From NCBI GenBank assembly GCA_035610835.1, contig CM069449.1, positions 60,536,292 through 60,600,291 on the forward strand: DNA of 64,000 nt. The letters are read 5' to 3'. The notes below the pieces were generated by a model. That model was not told the DNA's origin. It worked only from the letters and a program-made list of their open reading frames with translations, and ran no database searches. This document shows positions 12,217-22,100 of this stretch, one piece after another. Position numbers and translations under genes: made by a program. Origin of the DNA: Ophiura sarsii. Lineage: Eukaryota > Echinodermata > Ophiuroidea > Amphilepidida > Ophiuridae. Numbering within the stretch: position 1 is the stretch's first letter; every line of letters begins with the position of its first letter.

Positions 12217-13488
12217 TAAACATGACTTTGTTTATATCAAATGGGCAAATCTCAAGCTACCTTGCAAATCAGAAAACACAGCCCATTCAAAATGAAAATT
12301 CATACAAATACAAGTATAGATCATGTCTTTTAACCAGGCCTGGAAATAGGTATTTTCTGCCAGACTGGCTGGTTGAAGTTCCAGCCCTTCTTTTAACATG
12401 TTTGAGACAAGGCAAGTTTATAAAGTGTGGGGAAAAGTAAGGAAAAGCAGTTTAGAAGTAAAAAGAGCACTTCTTTTCCACTGTCAAACAAATCAATAGA
12501 AAGTTGAATCGATATACCAAAATGGTGCAGCATTAGTCATTATGGAAAAGAGTGTTAACATCTGGTCTGATGCGGATATTTATTCTGTTGCACGTCAGTG
12601 GCGATGAACACCTCTTCACCACGCTATCGATGGTCAGTGGAGCAGCTAACTCAAGTATACATGTCCTTGGGGGGGCACTGATATTGGAAAGTAGTATGTA
12701 TGTGCGCCAACAAGACCACTTTCTCATTCTCTTCTGCTGGCTCTTCACACTTCCTTTTCAGTCTGCATCATTTTATTCTAAATTTAAAAATCGCACAAAG
12801 TTGTGTTCTAAAGCCCCAATTCCTCAAAACATTTGCTTTCTTGCACACATTTGGAGACAATATCATATCTAAAGACCCTATTTTTCCCAATATAAATTGT
12901 TCTAAAAGCTCAATTTTTGAGACCCTGGATGGCACCTCCTACGAAAAACAGGTAAGTTTCTGTTTGTGGATTCCTTCGAGGAAACTAGATCGAGATGTCA
13001 TTCTTTCTAAAGCTGGCTCACGATTTATTTTATTTTTTATTTTATTTTTTTATTGTTATTGATTTATTTTACCTCAGGTCAGGGATCTGATGGAGTGTTA
13101 CTTCAAAATGTAAATTAAAGCACCTTTTCTTTAAACTAACTTTTTAAGTAACATTTCAATTTCTTATTTTCTGAAAAAGCACGCCCCCTTACAAGAGACA
13201 ATGAGCAATCACCTGTGTTTTATAGTAGCTCATGTGTTGTCGGGCTCCAAACTTCAACAGTTCCTAATGCCCACCCTTTTATTAAAATATGTCCATCCAT
13301 CGCATAAATATATTTTTGACATAGGCCTACTGCAAAATGCATGGTCATGGAAAGGCTTGAATTTGAGACAAGAACACTGCAGAGCCCCTAAGGTCATTTC
13401 ACTCAATCCAATACATAGTGGGCAATTTACCCGGAGATATCCCTGCACCCATACTGCCCTGCTCAGTCATCCATTATTATAAGCCACA
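12217..13488. other. ANKS3-HOATZ spacer, left part
   Basis: Overlapping open frames at 12533-13062 on both strands show no recognised family. I see no promoter motif that can be defended. Confidence 0.5.
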
Positions 13489-13736
13489 GTATCCATCAGT
13501 GGCGTAACAGCCGGGGGAGGGGGGGCACAGTGCCCCCCCCCCCACCCCCTGAAGGTGCTCAGCAGGAAATTCAAACCTACCCACCAGGAAAAATAGGGGG
13601 AAGGGAAAAGAGGAAAAGAAGGGGGAAAGGGAAAGAAAAGAGAGAGAGAAAGGAAAAAGGGAGGAAAAAGAAAAAGAAAAAGGAGAAAAAAGGAGAAAGA
13701 AAGAAAAGAAGAAAGGAAAAGAAAGAAAGAAAATTG

Positions 13737-13795
13737 CGCAGTACAAAAAGCACAACAGTCAACAAATTGTTGACTGTTGTGCTTTTTGTACTGCG
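13737..13795. repeat. 29-bp perfect inverted repeat with 1-base spacer
   Basis: The arms 13737-13765 and 13767-13795 (starting CGCAGTACAAAAAGCACAAC) are perfectly complementary with a single A between. Transcribed, it would form a 29-bp hairpin; as DNA it could extrude a cruciform. Confidence 0.9.
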
Positions 13796-13863
13796 AAATT
13801 TTGTGACCGTGCGAAATTTTGTGACCGTGCAAAATTTTGTGATCGTGCAAAATTTTGTGACCC
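13792..13863. repeat. 18-bp tandem repeat, four units
   Basis: The unit is TGCGAAATTTTGTGACCG, with variants (TGCAAAATTTTGTGATCG and a final CCC). It begins at the edge of the hairpin. Confidence 0.85.
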
Positions 13864-14537
13864 TACCCCCCCCCCCCCCCCCCCCCCCCTTACGTGAAAT
13901 TCACAAGGTGACTGACTAGGAACAAATTTGGGGCAACCTTTTACGAAAAATTCCGGGACGGAATTATTCTAACCAGGATTTTTTGGGCTGTGCCCCCCCT
14001 GACAACCAACCTCTGTTACGCCCCTGGTATCCACATGTTCATTGTAAACCCTAATCTTAACAGATAAGATAACTGAACATTAATAATTTAATATTCATTA
14101 GGACAAGGTATAGGGGCCGGGTCACTATCAGGTTTAGTTTTTTCAGTAAGGGTAGGGAAAAAAACAAGATGACCTGCCACATGTTAACAAAATTGTGTTT
14201 TTTCCGGCCCCTAGCTATAGAAAAAGGGAACCAATTTTAGCCTAACTATCTCTTGAATGGTCTATATCTACATGTATGCAACTTGTATGCAACTTGATGT
14301 AGAAGTTATTGATCTCCCCAGTTAGTAAGGATTTCTCTGGTGTGGGGGGTCAGGGGACCAGGACCTTCATTCGCCCGAATTACTTGACATTATTTCCTGA
14401 TTTATCTGTTCATTGAAAACATGCGCGGAGAGCACACATTTTTAGTAATACATGTAGGCCCCTATGCATGAATTTGGCCAAAATATAAAGTTATATCTTG
14501 GTTTTAAAATGCTGATTACACAACTGTCATGATACTT

Positions 14538-15185
14538 AAGGTCTCCCCATACTCCACAAGCGTTCCAACGCTGCAACGCTTGCGCTCTGACACGTGCGTA
14601 TCAGTGCCCATTACAAAACCAAAACAACGCTCGATCGGGAAAGCGTTTTACGATAATTCGATCAGCCTACGCTTTGGGTGAAAGCGGCGAACGCTCGGGC
14701 CAACGCTGAAGTTGAATTCAGGTCAACTTTGTAGCGTTGACGCTGTCCACGGACCAATCAGCAAGCAGGACACTTTGCAGGACTTTTGACGTAAACATAT
14801 TTTTTCTTGAGCTCCCATTCATGAAAATACAGCAGAAATAGGCAAATCAGGCTATTTTTGCTGATGGAATGATATTGTGTATGTCAAGGTATGTTTATAT
14901 TGTAGGCCTAAGCAAGTTTGTTGCGATGTTGATGCCTGTGATGTGCTAGAAATACAAATTTACGGCGTTTTGTGAGGTAGTTTGGTCGTCTGTTCCCCAG
15001 AACACCATAGGCCCCGCCCACAGCGTTGACGCATTTGCTGAAATGGTCGAGCGTTGACCAACGCTAGCGTTCGGCGTAGATTCCCGATGAGCGGCCCCGG
15101 CAGAGCGTCGCCGTTGGTACATTTTGTGACAAGCGTAGCGTGACAACGCTTGCGCTCAGCGTTGGTGGAGTATGGGGAGGCCTTT
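14538..15185. mobile_element. GC-rich inverted-repeat element with AACGCT subrepeats
   Basis: The terminal repeats AAGGTCTCCCCATACTCCAC and AAAGGCCTCCCCATACTCCA face each other. The interior is dense in AACGCT/AGCGTT words, including CAACGCTTGCGCTC near both ends in the same orientation. No coding potential. It lies between ANKS3 and HOATZ, ending about 760 bp upstream of the HOATZ ATG. Confidence 0.7.
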
Positions 15186-15294
15186 ACTGTAACTTACACT
15201 GACCATGGACTTATCAGAATAAGTCCACGTCCATGCACTGACTTACAAATTACAGCCTCGGATGATCAGAGGCTAGAGCTCAGCAGTTCAGGTA

Positions 15295-15345
15295 AATAAT
15301 AATAATAATATAATAATAAAATAATAATAATATAATAATAAGACA
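15295..15345. repeat. (AAT)n microsatellite
   Basis: Mostly AAT units with interruptions, upstream of HOATZ. Confidence 0.9.
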
Positions 15346-15948
15346 TTTCCTCTAAATTTGACTCATTGAATTAATTTTCTCATAACACCGCCAAATCTTA
15401 TCAGTATTGAAGTGAGAACATTCAATTATTTAATTAATAGTTCTTAAACTTCTTTTTATAGGTTTTTGTTAGCAGTTTAGTCTACCGAATTCGACACCCT
15501 TTTTTATTTTACTATAGTATAGGCCTATAATAATTTCGTATTTATTCACTAAAACTTTCTTGAATCCTAGTTTGAAGTCACTTCAACGTGATTTAACTGA
15601 CATCGTGCTTTGGGTACCGATCGTTAACAATTACCTACGTACCAAGGGAGTTTAAAACTGGAAATTCGGGCCACAAAGTGGCGTAAAACCAACAATGACA
15701 AAACTTTTTGGTATTTTGATCTCATTTATCCCTTCCCATCAGACATCTCGGTGATATTTACATTTTTTTAAAGTCTTTCGTACAGTCAGATTTTTCCAAT
15801 TGCAAAACAACCGGCAGCCAACAAGAATGTGTACGCAACTACAGCGTTACTGACAACCAAAAGTTTCTTGTTGGTTCTCGCTGCATGACATCGATTTCCT
15901 AATGTAAATCCACGCAAAAGAAACAGCCGAGGTCAGTTTTCCAAGAAA

Positions 15949-16180
15949 ATGGCAGCCTCCATAGTAAGTTTTGATGATTCGGCCAGAGACTTCCACACGA
16001 ACTCTCCAGAAATTGACGCAGAAAGCGAAAGATGTACAATATTCAGTGGATGTAGTGAGGACGATCAAGCTTGTGCGAAAATGTTTTGGAAGTCTCTAAC
16101 TCTGCATCCTCCAATAGAATCACGATTGGTGTCAGGGGATATCAGGCAACGATTACCTGTGGCACCGCCCAGTGTACAAA
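15949..16180 (+). CDS. HOATZ: HOATZ exon 1 (conserved core)
   Basis: The exon holds 77 codons plus one base and has the donor A|GTAAGC. It carries the whole conserved HOATZ core: FSGCSEDD at about 32, AKMFWKSL at about 43, PPIESRLV at about 54 and RQRLPVAPP at about 66. Confidence 0.88.
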
Positions 16181-19100
16181 GTAAGCTTATTTGAATTTCA
16201 TATTGATAGACTCAGCACAGACAGAAAAGTGAAGTAGGCATACATTTTAATCAATTTCAATTTGGCGCACATGAAGGCAACAAACAAGCGCACAGCTGTG
16301 CAGGGGTGCGTGTGTGTGGCCATAAATTAAAACCTAAAAAGTGATCGTGTAGGCCTACAGTACAACTATGTATGTAGGCCTAGGCTATACCCTGTGCGCT
16401 TGTACAGTGCAGTATTATTAATTAAACCTTTTCATACTGCCCGATGATCGATCGTATTTCGACCGATCGTCTTGTGTAGGCTACCACAACAGTTGTCTGT
16501 ATTAGGCCTAGTAAAAAAAGTTCCATGTTTCCCGTCCCCGCCCGCCTCCGTTTTAGCCGCCGCCTCCTTTTTTTTACTATTTGATATTAAAAAAAAATAA
16601 AAAAAACCCAAAAAACAACAACAAAAAACCCGTTTTTTGTGTTTGTTTTTTTAATTCTAAATTTTCAGAGCTTTAATTGGTCACCTAAACAGCATCGATT
16701 GACCCCTACCTGACTCCTCGAGTGACCTATATATCATGCCCAAGTATAATATTATCTTGGTTTGTTGAAATAATTTGGAAATACTTTCATTAGTTCGAAA
16801 AACATTTTCATTTTAAACAACGATCAAGACACATACAGCTAGTTTTGAATTATTTTTAACATTTGAAAAATACATAAATTCAGTAAATAAAAAAAAATCA
16901 TACATTTAAAAATAGGGGAAGAGAAGTGTTGACTGTAACATAAAACACTGATTTGTAAATGTTTGTATTATTTATTTCATTTTTTGTTTATTTTTGAAAT
17001 TGAGTTAAAAAAATTATAACTGCTGTTAGCCTGTTATGCATGATAATAATGACTTACCCCACTGCAGTTAGTGGCTGAAGTGGCTCTTCATGCTTCTTGC
17101 GATCTGGTTCAAGTTGGGGATATATTTCTTCTTCTCTTTTTAAAATTTTTTTATCTTTTTTTTATTTAATTTTTTATTTTTACATGCGTCCTTCCGCGTG
17201 CCACTTGGACTAATGCAATGCGTCACAAGTGGCGCGCGCGCCACCATTTGAGAAGGCCTGAACTAGACCTACAAGGTACATTTATAGGAAATGTCCAATT
17301 TTTAATCCAAAATTATGAAATAAAATTCATAATGAAAGAAAGTTAAAAACAAAAGTAGATGATAGAACGTAGAATAACAACCCTCTGACCAATAGGATGC
17401 TAAATAATAGACAAACTAATGCAGCTTTCCCGATGCGAATCATTCTGGGACACCCTGTTTAGATCTGGTACTATAAGCCTACATATTTTATCAAATAAAA
17501 TGTTCTGTCATCTCATGATAGTATTGTCACTCAGTTCATAATAAGGCTGTACATGTATCGTGATTTTTGTTGTTTTAGCATGTTAAATGATTTTGTGATC
17601 GATTAAAATATCTACATTGTTTTCCTTTCTCTTTATAATGCAGCTGCCAACTATGCATATCAGCCAAAAGAAGAATCACCAAGTAGGTTGAAATAACGGC
17701 ATAATTCTGGAATACCTTCCACACCCTATACACAGCATTCTGTCAAATTGTAGATGTGAATCTGAAGGGTATTACATAATTATTCTGAAATATAGATTAA
17801 TGAATGTCACCAGCTGCAAATATGTACGGTATCTATCATGGGTCTTTATATCATCCCTTCCACACAACAATCGGATTTGCATCCAGCTTTAAAATTACTG
17901 CTCGAATAATTTAAGAAAATTTCCTAGATGATATCTGTATTTAGAGAAGATGTCAAGACATTTGAAGACAAATTGATGATTAGAATTGTTTGAATTTTTT
18001 AACAATGAATGATAATATGGTCCCAAATGGTATGAAACTTATTTCTCACCTGTATTGCTAAATTGTGTTTAGGCCCGTGGGGTGGGGGCGGGGGCAGTCA
18101 GGTTGTAAATGTAATCATCCTTGGAATGAAAAATCAGATTAAGGGGACTTTTCTCGACCACAACTCAGGCCCGCGGGGAACAGCGCTAAGGATATCAACA
18201 TCATCAATTGAAAGAGAATATGGGTGACTTTTTCAACCTGAATCCACACTAAGGGTTGCTTGTGCCGATAATCATGTGTCATCATTGTAAAAATAGCCAA
18301 AAAAGGTTATGCCTTAACCATTTTTTCTTGAAGACAAATTTACAAACAAAAATGAATCACAGATTCGTCAAGCTAGTAAGGGTACCTTTTTCCTTCTTTG
18401 AGAGTATGCGTTGAGGGTAGTTTGTGAGAGTGGATTCACACGGATGATTACAATACATGTTGCCCCCCCCCCCCCCCCTGGGTGTTTAGGTCTTGCCTAC
18501 TGAGCTGATTTTCATTAACAAATGTGTGTTAATGACATGTTGTTATATAAATTCTTTCCTTTTTTAGAGCTAAAAGAGCATATTGCTAAGGCTCATGCAC
18601 AGACCATCTATGAGGAGAGTGTGAAACTAACACAACAGGTAATGATTGACAGATTTAATCTGGGGAAGGGGGAGGGGTCAGTCAAAGAAGTCATGACCAA
18701 AGATTTTCCGGACACCCCCTGGCCCATAACCATGTTTTTCCTCTGAAGCAAAAATTCACCATAAAAATTAAAATTGTGTGTCTTTTCTCCTCAATTTGAC
18801 CTCTAAACAAGTAAAATATTGACAGCATTTGGAAAAACAAACACCCTTTTTCTTGAAAATTGTTGATTTTAGACCCATTTAGACCCGGCCCCTCAATGTT
18901 TTACACGTGTAACACACCCCCATCTCAAAAATCAACCCGTATGACGTGTTCTTGTAAAAAATGTTGAATATTTTGGTATGGGAAGAGGGTGCGTTACTGT
19001 TGGGATATAAAGCCAGTCAGGATGAACAAATGGGCCATGAAACTACGCTTCAATGCAATTTGGGTGTACTACTTGGATGAAAGCCTTCAGTTCCACACCA

Positions 19101-22100
19101 GCCAACGCACTGCATGTTGTTTTGCTAGATAAATGTATGATAATTCTGTAACTATACATGTACCATAAGTTGTAACCATTCATTTGATATTTCAGGCTAT
19201 CGCTAGACAGGAAACTCGTCACATTATGCAGAAGAGAAAGCAAGAGAGGGCACAGGTCAGTTAAGTTGATTTGTATTGAATTGAAATTGAAGATTATATA
19301 ATAATGAAATCAATAGAAATAATCCTAGTCTTGGAACTATTTCATACATGTTTAATGATTTTAGAGAATAATCAGAAAAAAAGTCTTAAAGGCATATTAT
19401 GTGATCTTTTCCAAGTAGCGCCCTCTATCACTGATTTTTACTATGAAAGCAGATTTTCTTGCAGATTTGCATTTTTGATCATAAATCATAAAGATCTTCT
19501 AAGGCAAAACAAAGAAGAAGGTCTGTCTCAGAAACATTGTGCAAAAAAGCTAAGTGCTGAAAAAAAAAAGAAAAAAAAAAAAAAGAAGGTTTTTAGCCCC
19601 CAGCGCATAGACCTACGCGCCGTAGCTCATTTCACATACCAATGCGGGCGGGCTTCTGAGACAGACCTTCTTCTTTGTTTGGTCTAAGTTACAGGTCGAT
19701 GCGATTCCTAATTACTTCAAAATCATGGTTTGAAAAAAATAGATTGTAGGGGAGAGTGGGGTATGTTGGAACGCGAGGTTAGTTGAAACATTGAGATTTT
19801 CCTAAAAACCAACAATTAATTTCTAGAAACACTGCCATCAGGTGGTGTGCAAAAGCAACCCCCACATACCACATTGCCTACAGCACATGGGTGTCAGTCT
19901 TCTTGGAGTTAGAAAAGAAAATTCAATTTTTCAACTTTTTTTAAATTTTTTGACATTAAGAAATTTGGTATTGTATTATCTCTATGATGTTTGTAGATTC
20001 ATGTGGCTATATTTTTAGTATGTAGGCTCTTATACTAAGCTACAAAATAAGGCTAAATAGGTGTGCAGTTGTATGCCATGTTTTGCACAATAAGCTTAAA
20101 CATCTGCCATGTTCCAACCAACCCATGCATGGGGTTAGTTGAAACAGCTGAAATAATTTTTTCAAAGTGGATTATTTTAATAAACATAAACAAGTCTTAG
20201 AATGTTATATGCTGTATTTGTAACACACATATGTTTGCTTGAACTGATATAGTTATTGAATCCTGAATCAATTTTAATTGCGTTATAGAGTCATTTTTCT
20301 GAAAAATGTTCCAACCAACCCCACTCTCCCCTACCGAGCGGTACAATCTATTTTTCAAATTTTACTCGAAATTCACTCTTTAAACCATGATTTTGAGGTC
20401 ATTAGGAATCGTATCGCTCTGTAACTTAGAATATATTTATGATTTATGATCAGAAAAGTAAATCTGCAAGAAAATCTGCTTCAATTTTTTTTCAAAGGAT
20501 TGAGGGCGTCCCATGGAAAAGATCACATAATATACCTTTAAAGTCTTAAATTCACAATAGAATCTCAAGAGCAGGCCCCTGAATTAGTATGACAAGAATC
20601 CATCTTAAAGGTAGATGTTCCGATTTTCAACTTGAAGTTTTCTATTCTACATGAAAGGTCATCCTTAAAAAAGTCGTGTTCCATAGTTTGAGTTGCATAG
20701 CTCTAATGGTTCTTATTTTAGACGCACAAGATGCTGTGAACTGTACCCCTTGAGTAGTACACAAACTATATCGGTGGTTACCACCATTCGCGGTAATTCG
20801 ACGTTATTTCATCGATTTCTCCGTAATTATACCGATTTAGGCCGTCAAATTTCAGTATGATGTTGAGAAAAATATGAGCTTTCATATGATATCAAAATCT
20901 CCGTATGTTTGAAATAATTCTGTATTACGAAAATGTGATCGGGTCATCTACCTTTAAACAAATATTTGGGATTAAGGGAATGGATTAACTCTAAAATAAT
21001 GAAGTCTGGAGCTCCATAACAATAAGGATATATGGACACAAATTTTGAAAATGTAAACATTTTTTTAAAAATCAGTATTATTATTTAAGTTTTGAGAGTC
21101 TACCCTATCCCTAACAAATAAAGGGTGTATATTATATCCTGACCCTTCCAAGAAAAAAAGACTACTTCATGAGTGGCACATGGGTGTTTCCATAAATAAG
21201 GGCGCCAATGTGTGACATACACAAATTAGGTCTAATTATTCAAAATGTGTCTATATTAACTGAATAACCACTTTCATAATATGTTCCATTATTCTATTTC
21301 ATGAAAATGGATCAGAACAGGTCATTGAAGCATACAGAGATACATTTTCACCATTATAACATCAGTATTTCTTTGAAATACTTGTCTCCCCGTGTAACTG
21401 AGACACCAAAAGACACCAAAATGTTCAATTATGCCTGGCAACTGCAGAAACTGTCTGATCACTTTTATTTTGTTTTTTTCTAAAGGCATTTACCATTGCT
21501 TTACTCTATAAACATCATTAATAGTGAAAAGATGAGATTACCTATTTTTTGGGTGGTGGAATTGATATTTCATGCGTCCCCGTGTAACGGAGACACCAAA
21601 CCTTAATTTCCTTGTAACTCTAATTATATTGATAAAGTGGAAACTTTTGTTCCATGTATGCTAGGAGCCTATACCAAGAGACAGTTTATACACAATTTAT
21701 TCATAAAGTGTGCTGGCACATAACTACGATGTTACCCTTAAGTTCTCACAGCGTAACATTTTTGGAGACACCAAACATAATATTCAAACTTAAAAACAGC
21801 TATATTTTCTATGTTTGTTGCAATTTCAGTTTAACTCTTCTATTTTCCTTTAACCTATCAGAGAGGCTTGTAAAATCAACAAAAGGGAAATAAGATGGAG
21901 ATTATTGTCACTGTTAAATTTAAAGAAAACTGCCTTCACCGTGTAACGGGTTTTTGAGACACCAAATGTTACACGGTGACTGTAAAATTGCCATGTATTC
22001 AATTATTACTTCTCAGTAATTTGCTTATGAAAAATGTGTTTAACACTTCAAAACTAGTTTGATATTGATCATTTAGCCTACAGATAACACAATTACTCTA

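Larger units (their letters stand above)
13497..14026. mobile_element. hAT-like non-autonomous element, 530 bp, with 8-bp target duplication
   Basis: The terminal repeats are CAGTGGCGTAAC and CAGGGGCGTAAC (inverted, 11/12). The flanks are GTATCCAT (13489-13496) and GTATCCAC (14027-14034), a 7/8 match, the size expected for hAT target duplications. Inside lie a long purine-only tract, a 29-bp perfect inverted repeat, about four copies of an 18-bp repeat and a run of 24 C. No transposase ORF. Confidence 0.8.
19390..20537. mobile_element. TTAA-target element with two nested insertions (HOATZ intron 4)
   Basis: It is flanked by TTAA (19386-19389 and 20538-20541). The ends are AGGCATATTATGTGATCTTT and AGGTATATTATGTGATCTTT. 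It is the same family as the uninterrupted 28806-29178 copy, which shows that 19502-19683 and 19749-20331 are later insertions. Confidence 0.85.

Noticed and set aside
12533..13062. Overlapping open frames on both strands
   Set aside because: No recognised motif, no splice support, and both strands look equally open. Left as unclassified.
13467..13919. Low-complexity frames (Phe/Ser/Leu-rich or Lys/Arg-rich)
   Set aside because: They are translations of the purine tract in the hAT-like element, not genes.
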